This document shows positions 11,535 to 21,557 of a DNA stretch of 32,473 nucleotides, in pieces. The DNA is from Actinomycetes bacterium (GTDB taxonomy: Bacteria; Actinomycetota; Actinomycetes; S36-B12). How positions within the stretch are numbered: the stretch's first letter is position 1; the number at the start of each line of letters is the position of its first letter. The stretch spans positions 1 through 32,473 of the forward strand of contig BJGE01000021.1 of NCBI GenBank assembly GCA_014190275.1, read 5' to 3'. Position numbers and translations under genes: made by a program. A model generated the notes under the pieces. It searched no databases and was not told the DNA's origin. It saw only the letters and a list, made by a program, of their open reading frames with translations.

Positions 11535-12553
11535 GCCGGGTCATGTTTGGGCGTGCGCTGGGCCCATTGGGTGCGACCACCCCCAGCACGGATATGTCTG
11601 CGGAACTTTCCTCGCTGGTGATGCCCAGCCCGGTCTTGACGGCCTCCGGATGCGCGGCCTCCGGGCGCGAGCTGGACCAGTTCTTTGATATCACCAAAAT
11701 CGGTGCGGTCGTGACCAAGAGCATCATGTTAAGAGCACGTTCTGGCCGCCCGACACCACGTATGTGCGAGACCCCGAGCGGCATGCTCAACTCAATTGGG
11801 CTTCAGGGGCCTGGAATTGAGCAGTTCATCGAAGAAGACTTAGCTTGGCTCAAGGAACGCGGCGCTCGCACCGTGGTCTCGATCGCGGGGGAATCGGTCG
11901 ACGAGTACGGCAAGCTCGCACAGAAATTGCGCACAGCGCAGGGTGTAGATGCAATTGAGGTAAATATTTCATGTCCAAACGTGGCGAACCGGAACCAAGT
12001 TTTTGCATGTGACCCTGAGATGGCCGCCAATGTTATCCAAACGGTGCGGCGACAAAGCGACTCGCAAACACCAATTTTTGCAAAACTCTCACCCGATGTC
12101 ACCGATATCACCGAGGTTGCAAGGTCGGTAGTACGCGCGGGGGTTGACGGAATAACGGTGATCAACACCGCACTTGGCCTGGTGATTGATTTGGAGACGA
12201 TGCGACCGGCACTTGCCGGGGTGACAGGTGGTCTGAGCGGCCCGGCAATTCGTCCCATCGCGCTTCGCTGCGTCTGGCAGATTCGGCAAGCGCTGCCGGA
12301 TATCCCGATTCTAGGAGTGGGTGGCATCCGCAGCGGGCTTGATGCACTGCAGTTCATTCTTGCCGGAGCCAATGCGGTGTCGGTAGGCACGATGACCTTC
12401 AATGATCCGTCAGCGCCCATGCGGGTGCACAATGAGTTGGCGCTTGCGCTACAGGATCGGGGATTTGAAAGTGTTAGCCAAGCCATCTCATATGGCCACC
12501 GGGGTGCAGACATCTTTGAATCCGATGACGAAGGCGAAACCGAACCAGAATGA
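11531..12553 (+). CDS. pyrD: Dihydroorotate dehydrogenase, class 1B catalytic subunit
   Basis: VNISCPNV; AKLSPDVTDI; GVGGIRSGLDALQFILAGANAVSVGT; ATGA overlap with pyrK. Confidence 0.94.
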   Translation: MSRVMFGRALGPLGATTPSTDMSAELSSLVMPSPVLTASGCAASGRELDQFFDITKIGAVVTKSIMLRARSGRPTPRMCETPSGMLNSIGLQGPGIEQFIEEDLAWLKERGARTVVSIAGESVDEYGKLAQKLRTAQGVDAIEVNISCPNVANRNQVFACDPEMAANVIQTVRRQSDSQTPIFAKLSPDVTDITEVARSVVRAGVDGITVINTALGLVIDLETMRPALAGVTGGLSGPAIRPIALRCVWQIRQALPDIPILGVGGIRSGLDALQFILAGANAVSVGTMTFNDPSAPMRVHNELALALQDRGFESVSQAISYGHRGADIFESDDEGETEPE

Positions 12554-13266
12554 TGAGCAATCCCGCTCCAATAGCAGTGGCACTGGATGCACCGAATCTT
12601 GGCGCGCTTCAGGACTGGGCAGGATTGGTGGCCCCGTGGGTCTCGACCTTGAAAGTTGGCCTCGAAGTCTTTTGCCGTGATGGCGATCTTTCGGTGTCCG
12701 GCGCACGCGCTGCCGCAAGTTCGGCAGGTGTCAAGGGAATCGAAATCTTCCTAGATTTAAAACTCCATGACATCCCCGCAACAGTGGCTGGTGCAGCACG
12801 GGCGGTGGCCCATCTGGAGCCCGCAATCTTGACGGTGCATGCGGCTGGCGGTGCCGCCATGGTGGAAGCCGCCGCACTCGCCTTACCGAATACCCGCATT
12901 GCTGCGGTCACCGTATTGACCTCCCTAGATGAGCAGGCCTTGGCCGCCATCGGGATGATCGGACCGTCGATTGATGCGGCGGTCCGTCTTGCGGTCCTTG
13001 CAACTAACGCCGGCGCGCGGGCCGTGGTGTGCTCGCCCCGAGAGGTGGCAGCTATTCGGGCTGCGGTATCGCCGGAAATCACCTTGATTACCCCAGGGGT
13101 GCGACCACCCGGCAGCTCGGTTGATGATCAAAAGCGGGTGGCGACCCCGGCGCAAGCCATGGCTGATGGCTCGGATCTGTTGGTGATCGGCCGGCCGATT
13201 ACCGCAGCTGCTGATGTTGCGCGCGCGGCGCAGGAAATTGCCTTGAGCATTGTGGATGTGAGTTAG
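12550..13266 (+). CDS. pyrF: Orotidine 5'-phosphate decarboxylase
   Basis: [52 protein letters not shown]. Confidence 0.95.
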   Translation: MMSNPAPIAVALDAPNLGALQDWAGLVAPWVSTLKVGLEVFCRDGDLSVSGARAAASSAGVKGIEIFLDLKLHDIPATVAGAARAVAHLEPAILTVHAAGGAAMVEAAALALPNTRIAAVTVLTSLDEQALAAIGMIGPSIDAAVRLAVLATNAGARAVVCSPREVAAIRAAVSPEITLITPGVRPPGSSVDDQKRVATPAQAMADGSDLLVIGRPITAAADVARAAQEIALSIVDVS

Positions 13267-13268
13267 AG

Positions 13269-13835
13269 GTGGCCCACCTTGCCCCATTGGTGGTTGTCTC
13301 CGGCCCATCTGGAGTTGGCAAGAGCACGGTGGTGGAAGCGGCGCTGACTCTTGCTCCTGATATCTGGCTCTCGGTATCAGCGACTACGCGGGCGCCGCGC
13401 GCTGGCGAATTGGACGGCAGGGAGTATTTCTTCGTTGATGATGCCCAGTTCACTCGGCTAATCGAGCAGGACGAACTACTGGAGTGGGCCGAGTTTGCGG
13501 GTAACAGATATGGCACTCCGCGCGGACCCGTGCTTGAGCATCGGGCCGGTGGCACCCCGGTGATCTTGGAAATTGAGGTGGCCGGGGCTAGGCAGGTGCG
13601 AACCCGCGTGCCCGAGGCTCGGCTGGTGTTCTTGGCACCGCCCTCATGGCCCGAATTGGAGGCCAGATTGATCGGCCGGGGGACCGAGTCGCCGGGGGCG
13701 GTAGCCCGGCGACTAGCCGCCGCCGAGCTGGAATTGGCTGCGGCTTCTGAGTTTGATCAGGTCATTGTGAATACCGATGTCGGCGAGTGTGCAGCCGCAT
13801 TGGTAGCATGCCTGCATGAGCAACCTAAGAACTGA
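13269..13835 (+). CDS. gmk: Guanylate kinase
   Basis: [51 protein letters not shown]. Confidence 0.95.
   Translation: MAHLAPLVVVSGPSGVGKSTVVEAALTLAPDIWLSVSATTRAPRAGELDGREYFFVDDAQFTRLIEQDELLEWAEFAGNRYGTPRGPVLEHRAGGTPVILEIEVAGARQVRTRVPEARLVFLAPPSWPELEARLIGRGTESPGAVARRLAAAELELAAASEFDQVIVNTDVGECAAALVACLHEQPKN
13804..13809 (+). promoter_or_regulatory. Candidate -10 element (TAGCAT) of a leaderless rpoZ promoter inside gmk
   Basis: TAGCAT-N6(gcctgc)-ATG at 13816. Confidence 0.5.
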
Positions 13836-14088
13836 GGGGATCACCCACCCATCGATAGACGCCCTATTGGAAAAAACCGACTCAAAGTTTTCGTTGGTCA
13901 TCTATGCATCCAAGCGGGCACGGCAAATAAATGCCTATTATTCGCAAATAGGCGAAGGTCTACTGGAATATGTCGGCCCTCTCGTCGAAACCCATGTGCA
14001 AGAGAAGTCGTTGTCGATCGCGCTGCGTGAAATCGATGCCGGACTTTTGCAGGCGGAGGCGATAGAGGTAGTTGAGGTTACGGCCTAA
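13816..14088 (+). CDS. rpoZ: RNA polymerase omega subunit
   Basis: [36 protein letters not shown]; between gmk and coaBC; 20-nt overlap with gmk. Confidence 0.93.
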   Translation: MSNLRTEGITHPSIDALLEKTDSKFSLVIYASKRARQINAYYSQIGEGLLEYVGPLVETHVQEKSLSIALREIDAGLLQAEAIEVVEVTA

Positions 14089-14093
14089 CAAAG

Positions 14094-15311
14094 ATGTCGC
14101 AGCCTCGTGTCGTGCTGGGCGTAGCCGGCGGTATCGCGGCTTATAAAGTGGTCGAAGTCCTTAGAGGCTTAACCGAGGCCGGTCATGACGTAACCGTCGT
14201 ACCCACCGCCGCGGCCCTTAACTTTGTTGGTGAAGCCACTTGGGCCGCGTTATCTGCACATCCGGTAGCCACTTCGGTGTGGGCAAACGCCCACGAAGTC
14301 TCACACGTTAAATTGGGGCAACAGGCCGATTGCGTGGTCGTGGCTCCGGCGACGGCTGACCTGCTGGCTCGGGCTACCCACGGGATTGCCAATGACCTGT
14401 TGACCAACGTGCTCCTGACCGCCAGATGTCCGATTGTGTTGGCTCCGGCAATGCACACCGAGATGTGGCAGCACCCGGCTACCCAAAGCAATGTGGCGAC
14501 CCTTAGGGCTCGCGGGGTGATCGTGCTGGAGCCAGCCGCCGGTCGGCTGACCGGGGCCGACTTCGGACCCGGGCGCCTGCCGGATCCGGTCGCCATAGTG
14601 GCGGCGGTGCAAGATGTAGTGCGGCGGCCGCCCACCGCGGACCTATCCGGCCGGCGGGTAGTGATCAGCGCCGGGGGCACCCGTGAGATTTGGGATCCGG
14701 TCCGCTTCATCGGCAACATCAGTAGTGGCCGGCAAGGGGTTGAGTTGGCTCGCACCGCAGTGTCCCGTGGGGCAAAAGTTACCTTGGTGGCAGCGCATCT
14801 AAGTGTCCCAGCCCCGGCCGGTGTCACCTTGGTTTCGGTGAGTTCAGCGGATGACCTTTTAGCGGCGATGTTGGCGGCAGCAACCGGCGCCGATGCGATA
14901 GTAATGGCTGCCGCTGTTGCTGATTTTCGACCTGAGGCAGTGGCCACCAGCAAAATTAAGAAGCCCGAAGGCCCGGCCGATTTGAGTCTGAAACTGTCAC
15001 CGACCGTCGACATTTTGGTGGAATTGGTGCGCCGCCGTGAGGGTGGGTTGCCGGTGATTGTTGGCTTTGCCGCTGAGACGGCGGTCGATGAGCACGAGTT
15101 AGTGCAGTTGGGGCGCCAAAAATTGGCGCGTAAGGGCTGTGACCTCTTAGTGGTCAACGAGGTCGGACGCCAAGTGGTATTTGGGTCAGAAGAAAATGAA
15201 GTGACGATCTTGGGGCATGAGGGCAGTGAGGTGCACCTGCCGAGGTCCTCAAAGGCGGCAATTTCCGATGCGGTCTGGAACGCCGTGGTGCATGAGTGGA
15301 AACGGGCCTAG
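14094..15311 (+). CDS. coaBC: Bifunctional phosphopantothenoylcysteine decarboxylase / phosphopantothenate-cysteine ligase
   Basis: VVLGVAGGIAAYKVVEVLRGL; APAMHTEMWQHPATQ; ISAGGTREIWDPVRFIGNISSGRQG. Confidence 0.96.
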   Translation: MSQPRVVLGVAGGIAAYKVVEVLRGLTEAGHDVTVVPTAAALNFVGEATWAALSAHPVATSVWANAHEVSHVKLGQQADCVVVAPATADLLARATHGIANDLLTNVLLTARCPIVLAPAMHTEMWQHPATQSNVATLRARGVIVLEPAAGRLTGADFGPGRLPDPVAIVAAVQDVVRRPPTADLSGRRVVISAGGTREIWDPVRFIGNISSGRQGVELARTAVSRGAKVTLVAAHLSVPAPAGVTLVSVSSADDLLAAMLAAATGADAIVMAAAVADFRPEAVATSKIKKPEGPADLSLKLSPTVDILVELVRRREGGLPVIVGFAAETAVDEHELVQLGRQKLARKGCDLLVVNEVGRQVVFGSEENEVTILGHEGSEVHLPRSSKAAISDAVWNAVVHEWKRA

Positions 15312-15322
15312 CCATTACACTC

Positions 15323-15342
15323 AAGTGTCAGCTGTGACACTT
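15323..15342. repeat. Inverted repeat AAGTGTCA-GCTG-TGACACTT in the coaBC-metK intergenic region
   Basis: Perfect 8-bp arms at 15323-15330 and 15335-15342 separated by 4 nt. Confidence 0.85.
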
Positions 15343-15379
15343 ACTCGTTGGTTCTACTACTTCTGTAAGGGGAAATCAC

Positions 15380-16630
15380 GTGCCTAAGCGCTTGTTCACA
15401 TCTGAGTCGGTTACCGAGGGTCATCCGGACAAAATGGCGGACCAAATCAGCGATGCGATTCTTGATGACCTACTTCGCCAGGACCCGCGGAGTCGGGTTG
15501 CCGTCGAAACCATGTTGACCACCGGGCAGGTACACGTGGCCGGTGAGGTCACTACCGATGGCTTCGCCGATGTGATCCGTTTGGTGCGCGATACCGTCCT
15601 GGGAATCGGATATGACTCCTCGGTAAAAGGTTTTGATGGGGAATCATGTGGTGTGTCGGTTTCGATCGGCAAACAATCACCCGACATCGCCCAAGGCGTT
15701 GACGATGCCATCGAAGAACGTGAGGGGGGCAGCGGCGACCCACTCGATCGTCAAGGTGCCGGCGACCAAGGCCTGATGTTCGGGTATGCCTGCACCGACA
15801 CCCTTGAGCTCATGCCGCTGCCAATCTCGTTGGCCCACCGGTTGGCCGAGCAACTAACCGCGGTGCGCAAGGACGGCCGCGTGCCTTATCTGCGCCCTGA
15901 TGGCAAGACCCAGGTAACAATCGAGTACGACGAGGATGATCGCCCGACTCGAATCGACACCATCGTGGTGTCCAGCCAGCACGCCCGCGATATTAATCTC
16001 GACACCATGCTGAGCCCAGATATTCGGGCCCATGTGGTTGATCCAATCCTCGCTACTTTGGAGCTGGATTCGCGTGACTATCGGCTTTTGGTTAATCCAA
16101 CGGGTCGTTTCGAAGTGGGCGGTCCCATGGGCGACGCAGGATTGACCGGACGTAAAATCATTGTCGATACTTACGGTGGCATGGCCCGGCACGGTGGTGG
16201 CGCCTTCTCCGGCAAGGATCCATCCAAGGTCGACCGATCAGCGTCGTATGCGATGCGGTGGGTTGCGAAAAATGTAGTTGCCGCAGGCTTAGCATCCCGC
16301 TGTGAGGTTCAGGTTGCCTACGCCATCGGCAAAGCCCAACCGGTCGGCGTTTTCGTAGAGACTTTCGGCACCGGAATCATCGGCGACGAAGCCATTCAAG
16401 AGGCGGTCCTTAGGGTATTTGATCTGCGCCCGGCGGCGATCATTCGCGATCTGGATTTGCTGCGTCCCATTTTCAGAGTTACCAGCGCCTATGGTCACTT
16501 TGGCCGCCCGCAGGGTACCAACGAATTACTTGACGCAGATCAACCAGCGCTACGCACGCAGGTAGGCCCAACATTTACGTGGGAGAATACCGATCGCGCC
16601 GAGGACTTACGGACTGTTGCCGGGGTGTGA
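15380..16630 (+). CDS. metK: S-adenosylmethionine synthetase
   Basis: [62 protein letters not shown] start after TAAGGGGAA. Confidence 0.97.
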   Translation: MPKRLFTSESVTEGHPDKMADQISDAILDDLLRQDPRSRVAVETMLTTGQVHVAGEVTTDGFADVIRLVRDTVLGIGYDSSVKGFDGESCGVSVSIGKQSPDIAQGVDDAIEEREGGSGDPLDRQGAGDQGLMFGYACTDTLELMPLPISLAHRLAEQLTAVRKDGRVPYLRPDGKTQVTIEYDEDDRPTRIDTIVVSSQHARDINLDTMLSPDIRAHVVDPILATLELDSRDYRLLVNPTGRFEVGGPMGDAGLTGRKIIVDTYGGMARHGGGAFSGKDPSKVDRSASYAMRWVAKNVVAAGLASRCEVQVAYAIGKAQPVGVFVETFGTGIIGDEAIQEAVLRVFDLRPAAIIRDLDLLRPIFRVTSAYGHFGRPQGTNELLDADQPALRTQVGPTFTWENTDRAEDLRTVAGV

Positions 16631-18669
16631 CGCCGGCGACCAACCCACAAGAAGACCAACTGGCACTGCTGCCAGCCGGCGGCAAGCCGCCTGCGCGACG
16701 GCCCCGTAAGGGGCCGTCAGCGACTTTGGAATTAGCCGCACAGTTACCCATCGCCCAGGTGCGAATCGACTCACCCTTGCCGCAACTTGATCGAATATTC
16801 GACTACACCATTTCGCGTCAGCTCGATGATTTGGTGCACCCGGGAGTGCGAGTGCGGGTGCGCTTTGCTGGGCGCTTGGTCAGCGGGTTCGTCGTCGGTC
16901 GGGTGCCAGCCCACGTCGCCGGTAAGTCACTACGTCCGATAGAGCGGGTGCTATCGAACGAACGCGTTCTTACCCCGGAGATAGCCGATCTGGTATCGGC
17001 CGTTGCCGAACACTATGCGGGCACATTCTCTGATGTGGTCCGCAGTGCGGTACCGCCTAGGCACGCACGGGCTGAGTCGCTGCAATATGAAAAACCTGTT
17101 TTGGTCGCTCAGGTGCGCGACGAAGACACGGCTCGCTGGAGTCGTTATACCAATGGGGCCGCGCTATTCCGGCGGCTGCGTAACGGTAAATCTGCGAATA
17201 CTCGAGGAGTATGGAGTGCCGCACCGGCCCAGCCTTGGTATCAGGACATAGCGGCCTTGATTCGAGCCGTACTCGAGCAGCCTAGTGGCGGCGCGGTCGT
17301 GGTGCTGCCCGATGCGCATGATGTTGATTTGCTAGCACGTGAACTTGCCGAGCTACGTGAGCTCACGGCGGTGTTGACGGCGGATCAAGGCCCCGAACGT
17401 CGTTACCGGGAGTTCCTTCGGGGCTTACGAGGTGCGGCGCGACTAGTAATCGGTACTAGGGCGGCTGTTTTTGCTCCGGTATTGGATCTACGACTAATCG
17501 TGGTGTGGGATGACCAAGATGATTCCCTATGGGAACCGCATGCGCCTTATTGGAATGCCCGTGATGTGGCAGCGATCCGCTCATCAGCGACCGGATGTGC
17601 TCTCTTGGTTGGTTCGCCATCGAGGAGCGTTGAGACCCAGCTTTGGTGTGAACGGGGATGGGCTCAATCGTTAGCACCAAACCGCGAGACTATTTCGGTC
17701 AGTGCACCGTTGGTTCGGGCACTTGAGCAAGATGATCTTGCGCGCGATGCGGCGGCTGCGTCTGCGCGACTACCGCATATGGCGTGGTCGGTGGCCAAGG
17801 CTGGACTGAAGGCTGGTCCGGTTCTAGTGCAGGTCCCGCGCCGCGGCTATCTGCCAACCCTTAGTTGCCAAAACTGTCGCACACCGGCGAGATGCAGCTG
17901 TGGTGGCTACCTTGGTTTTGGCATCGGCCAGAGCATTCCGTCGTGTACCTGGTGTGGGGCGCCTGCGAGAGATTGGAAGTGCGCAAATTGTGGTGACACG
18001 CACCTGCGTGCGGTAGCCATCGGAGTAGAACGCACGGCTGAGGAATTTGGCCGAGCATTTCCTTCCGTATCGATTATCTGGTCGCAGTCCTCGGCCATAC
18101 GTCGAAGTGTAGGCGCTGCACCGGCATTGGTAATCGCGACACCGGGTGCCGAACCAACCGCCGACGGTGGATATGCCGCGGTGGTAATTTTGGATGCGCG
18201 CGCCCAATTGCAGCGTCCGCAACTGCAGGCGACCGGTGAAGCTGCGCGGCGCTGGTTCGGGGCGGCACTGCTGGCCCGGCCGCGAGCACCACTGGTAATC
18301 ACCGCGGATACTTCCGAGCCGGTGATCCAGGCATTGATCAGGTGGGATGCGCCTTGGTTCGCGAAACGCGAACTGGCAGATCGAGCGGCGGCTGGTTTAC
18401 TCCCCAGTACCAGAATGGCGGTGTTGCACGGTGCGCCCGCTGATATCGACGATGTGCTGTCATTGCTGACGGTTGAACATCAAGTACTCGGTCCGACCGA
18501 CGCTGGCGCCATCGTAGTGGTGGGCCGTGAGTTGGGGGCGCAACTTAGTGCACAACTGCGGGTCATCTCGGCAACTCGCGCGGTAAAGAATGCTGGGAAA
18601 CCGGTGACCGTGACGTTGGATCCACGCGAGCCCATCGCCAAGGCGGCCGCACCGATGGCCGGCTCTTAG
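16627..18669 (+). CDS. priA: PriA-like primosomal protein N' (apparently lacking helicase ATPase motifs)
   Basis: N-terminal 3'-end-binding domain ([18 protein letters not shown]...[15 protein letters not shown]); zinc motifs [14 protein letters not shown] and CTWCGA..CANCGD; location after metK. GTG 16627 overlaps the metK stop (GTGA). Confidence 0.9.
   Translation: MTPATNPQEDQLALLPAGGKPPARRPRKGPSATLELAAQLPIAQVRIDSPLPQLDRIFDYTISRQLDDLVHPGVRVRVRFAGRLVSGFVVGRVPAHVAGKSLRPIERVLSNERVLTPEIADLVSAVAEHYAGTFSDVVRSAVPPRHARAESLQYEKPVLVAQVRDEDTARWSRYTNGAALFRRLRNGKSANTRGVWSAAPAQPWYQDIAALIRAVLEQPSGGAVVVLPDAHDVDLLARELAELRELTAVLTADQGPERRYREFLRGLRGAARLVIGTRAAVFAPVLDLRLIVVWDDQDDSLWEPHAPYWNARDVAAIRSSATGCALLVGSPSRSVETQLWCERGWAQSLAPNRETISVSAPLVRALEQDDLARDAAAASARLPHMAWSVAKAGLKAGPVLVQVPRRGYLPTLSCQNCRTPARCSCGGYLGFGIGQSIPSCTWCGAPARDWKCANCGDTHLRAVAIGVERTAEEFGRAFPSVSIIWSQSSAIRRSVGAAPALVIATPGAEPTADGGYAAVVILDARAQLQRPQLQATGEAARRWFGAALLARPRAPLVITADTSEPVIQALIRWDAPWFAKRELADRAAAGLLPSTRMAVLHGAPADIDDVLSLLTVEHQVLGPTDAGAIVVVGRELGAQLSAQLRVISATRAVKNAGKPVTVTLDPREPIAKAAAPMAGS
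16678..16718 (+). repeat. Tandem hairpins at the 5' end of priA, about 47 nt after the metK stop
   Basis: GGCGG-CAAG-CCGCC (16678-16691) and GACGGCCCC-GTAA-GGGGCCGTC (16697-16718; 9-bp perfect stem, GNRA-type loop). Confidence 0.75.
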
Positions 18670-18681
18670 CGTCAGGGGACA

Positions 18682-18687
18682 TAGGAT
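18682..18687 (+). promoter_or_regulatory. Candidate -10 element (TAGGAT) of a leaderless def promoter
   Basis: TAGGAT-N6(cctgat)-ATG at 18694. Confidence 0.55.
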
Positions 18688-18693
18688 CCTGAT

Positions 18694-19239
18694 ATGGCAA
18701 TTCAACCCATTCGACTCTTCGGCGACCCGGTGCTGCGTACACCGGCGGCTGCTGTTGAGACCTATGACAAGGAGTTGCGAAGGCTCGTTGCCGACCTGAC
18801 CGAAACCATGCAAAATGCCCCGGGGGCGGGCTTGGCGGCCCCCCAAATAGGCGTGCTGTTACGCGTATTCACTTACTGGGTTGACGATGAACTCGGCCAC
18901 CTCATTAATCCTGAGTTGGTACTCTCCGATGAGATTCAAGATGGTGAAGAAGGCTGCCTTTCGCTTCCGGACCTTGCATTTGACACCAAGCGCGCACAAA
19001 GTGTGGTGGCCCGCGGTATGAATATGCATGGCGAGCCAATTATTATCGAAGGTAGTGACCTTTTAGCGCGCTGCGTGCAGCATGAGACAGATCACCTAGA
19101 CGGCATTATGTTCATCGATCGCTTGGATCCGCAGGCCCGCCGTGAGGCGATGCGCCTAGTTCGCGAGGCGGAGTGGTTCGGTGACGGAGCCCCAAAGGTG
19201 CAGATGAGTCCGCACGCTCTCTCGGCCCGGTGGCTGTAG
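18694..19239 (+). CDS. def: Peptide deformylase
   Basis: GAGLAAPQIGV; EGCLSLP; QHETDHLDG metal-binding motifs. Confidence 0.97.
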   Translation: MAIQPIRLFGDPVLRTPAAAVETYDKELRRLVADLTETMQNAPGAGLAAPQIGVLLRVFTYWVDDELGHLINPELVLSDEIQDGEEGCLSLPDLAFDTKRAQSVVARGMNMHGEPIIIEGSDLLARCVQHETDHLDGIMFIDRLDPQARREAMRLVREAEWFGDGAPKVQMSPHALSARWL

Positions 19240-19242
19240 CCA

Positions 19243-20172
19243 GTGCGTTGTGTGTTTGCGGGCACCCCCGCTGTCGCTGCGGTATCACTGCAAGCGATTT
19301 TGGACTCATCTCATGAGGTGGTGGCGGTAATTACGCGTCCGGATTCGCGCTCCGGTCGCGGTCGGAATGTGGCACCCAGTGCGGTCGCGGTACTCGCGAA
19401 GCAGGCGGGTATTTCGGTACTAACCCCAACCGATCTTCGTGATGTAGATTTCAAAATGCAATTACGAGCATTCGAACCGGATTGCTGTCCCGTTGTTGCC
19501 TACGGTGCCTTGGTGCCAGCTGAATTACTGTCGATACCAACACATGGTTGGGTTAATTTGCACTTTTCGTTACTCCCGGCTTGGCGCGGTGCGGCCCCGG
19601 TCCAGTGGGCGGTACTCAGCGGCGATGCCGTGACGGGTGCGACCACCTTTAGTTTGGAGGCGGGTCTTGATACCGGCCCCATCTTCGGCACCGTCACCGA
19701 ACCGATACAGCCGGGTGATACCGCTGGCGCCCTGCTCGACCGACTTGGGGCATCCGGTGGGCAATTATTAGTCGCGACGCTAGATGGTTTGGCTGCGGGC
19801 TCGATCGAATCGATACCGCAACGTGGTTTCGATATCACATATGCCCCGAAACTTTCGACAGGTGATGCCCGTATCAGGTGGACCGATCCGTGGGTCGGGG
19901 TGGATCGGCGAATTCGTGCTTCCACGCCTAGCCCTGGCCCTTGGACGATATTCGATGGTGAGCGAATCAAACTTGGGCCAATTCGGACCAATGGGGTAGC
20001 GACCGCTTTCGCACTACCACCGGGGCAAGTTGCCGTGGCCGATGGTGCGGTCTTAGTTGGTACTGCGACCACCGCGGTGCAACTGGACCTGGTCCAACCG
20101 GCGGGAGCGAAAATGATGCCTGCCGGTGACTGGATTCGGGGGCTGCGGTCGCAGTTACCGATATTTCAGTGA
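19243..20172 (+). CDS. fmt: Methionyl-tRNA formyltransferase
   Basis: FAGTPAVAAVSLQAIL; WVNLHFSLLPAWRGAAPVQWAVLSGD; adjacent to def. Confidence 0.96.
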   Translation: MRCVFAGTPAVAAVSLQAILDSSHEVVAVITRPDSRSGRGRNVAPSAVAVLAKQAGISVLTPTDLRDVDFKMQLRAFEPDCCPVVAYGALVPAELLSIPTHGWVNLHFSLLPAWRGAAPVQWAVLSGDAVTGATTFSLEAGLDTGPIFGTVTEPIQPGDTAGALLDRLGASGGQLLVATLDGLAAGSIESIPQRGFDITYAPKLSTGDARIRWTDPWVGVDRRIRASTPSPGPWTIFDGERIKLGPIRTNGVATAFALPPGQVAVADGAVLVGTATTAVQLDLVQPAGAKMMPAGDWIRGLRSQLPIFQ

Positions 20173-21518
20173 GTGTTGACCCGGCCCGCAAGGCGGCCTT
20201 TGAAGTTCTTCGATCGGTTCGCGAAGATGATTCGTATGCGAATTTGACCATGCCGGGTGTGTTAACTCGGCTGTCGCTGGGTGGTCGAGATGCCGGGTTC
20301 GCTACCGAGCTGGCCTACGGGACGCTCCGTTGGCAGGGGTTCTACGACGCAATATTGGCAACCTTTGTTTCTCGCCCCTGGGCGGAGGTAGATGCCGACA
20401 TGCAGGCTGTTCTTCGGCTCGGGGTGCATCAGTTACTTAAGATGCGAGTGCCTGCGCATGCCGCCGTGGACTCAGCATGTGAACTTGCCCGATCCTTGGG
20501 AGCACCCGGTGGTGCTTCGGCCCGGGCCGGCTTTGCAAACGCCATCCTCCGCAAAGTGGCAACACATGACTATGACTATTGGGCCACTTCCTTCGAATCA
20601 GTGGGTGGTATCGAAGCCTTGGCCACGCGTTGGTCGCACCCCGCTTGGATAGTTCGCGCCTTTCAAGATGCATTAGGTGATAGGCGCGCCGAATTGCCGG
20701 CGCTGCTAGCGGCGGACAATGAACCGGCACACCCGGTATTGGTCGCGCGACCGGGTCGCATCAATCCCGAAGTACTTAGGGAACGCCCGGAAGTCACGCC
20801 GGGTCGGTACTCACCCCTAGCGGCGGTCCTACTTAAGGGAGCGCCAGATGCCCTTGACATAGTAAGAAGTGGCGCGGTGGGGGTGCAGGACGAAGGCAGC
20901 CAGTTGGTGGCGCTTGCGCTAACTCGGGCGGCGGTGTCGCAGCCGGAAAACGCGTGGCTGGATATGTGTGCCGGCCCCGGGGGCAAAGCCGCAATATTGG
21001 CGGGACTAGCTGCGGCACGGGGAATTACTTTCACTGCGATGGATTTACACCCGCACCGGGCGCACTTAGTTGAAAGTGCTCTGGGTGAAGTCCACGCAGA
21101 AATCATCGTCGGCGATGCCACCGAGGCACCTTGGGGTGACAAACTATTTGACCGGATCCTCGTTGACGCTCCGTGCACGGGCTTAGGCGCACTGCGACGA
21201 CGTCCCGAGGCCAGGTGGCGCAAGTCTCCTGCCGATCTATCGACCCTTGGGCCGCTCCAGCGGGCGCTACTTAAGTCGGCAATTGCCGCGACCCGACCCG
21301 GGGGCGTCATCATCTATGCCACCTGTTCACCGCACCTGGCTGAAACCGAATTTGTAGTTGCAGATGTGGTGTCCGGGCAGCCCCGGGTGGTTGTTGAGGA
21401 TGCGCGGGCGTTGCTGCCTGAGGTCAGTGACGTGAGCGCAGGTCCCTTCGTGCAACTTTGGCCGCATCGCCACGGCACCGACGCGATGTTCTTTGCACTT
21501 CTGCGCAAAACCGACTAG
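20169..21518 (+). CDS. rsmB: 16S rRNA m5C methyltransferase (RsmB/Sun/Fmu family)
   Basis: N-terminal NusB-like domain; DMCAGPGGKAAILA; VDAPCTGLGALRRRPEARW; ATCSPHLAETE. Confidence 0.94.
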   Translation: MSVDPARKAAFEVLRSVREDDSYANLTMPGVLTRLSLGGRDAGFATELAYGTLRWQGFYDAILATFVSRPWAEVDADMQAVLRLGVHQLLKMRVPAHAAVDSACELARSLGAPGGASARAGFANAILRKVATHDYDYWATSFESVGGIEALATRWSHPAWIVRAFQDALGDRRAELPALLAADNEPAHPVLVARPGRINPEVLRERPEVTPGRYSPLAAVLLKGAPDALDIVRSGAVGVQDEGSQLVALALTRAAVSQPENAWLDMCAGPGGKAAILAGLAAARGITFTAMDLHPHRAHLVESALGEVHAEIIVGDATEAPWGDKLFDRILVDAPCTGLGALRRRPEARWRKSPADLSTLGPLQRALLKSAIAATRPGGVIIYATCSPHLAETEFVVADVVSGQPRVVVEDARALLPEVSDVSAGPFVQLWPHRHGTDAMFFALLRKTD

Positions 21519-21545
21519 TCGCCGCTGCCGACTTGCTTCACCGAT

Positions 21546-21551
21546 TACTCT
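21546..21551 (+). promoter_or_regulatory. Candidate -10 element (TACTCT) of a leaderless rpe promoter
   Basis: TACTCT-N6(ttgccc)-ATG at 21558. Confidence 0.45.
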
Positions 21552-21557
21552 TTGCCC

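Noticed and set aside
14183-15157. 324-aa minus-strand ORF antisense to coaBC
   Set aside because: Low-complexity Arg/Ser/Ala/Thr composition typical of antisense shadow ORFs in GC-rich coding sequence; the plus-strand coaBC is unambiguous.
15312-15379. SAM riboswitch upstream of metK
   Set aside because: 68-nt gap is too short and I see no SAM-I or SAM-IV core motifs; only the palindrome is evident.
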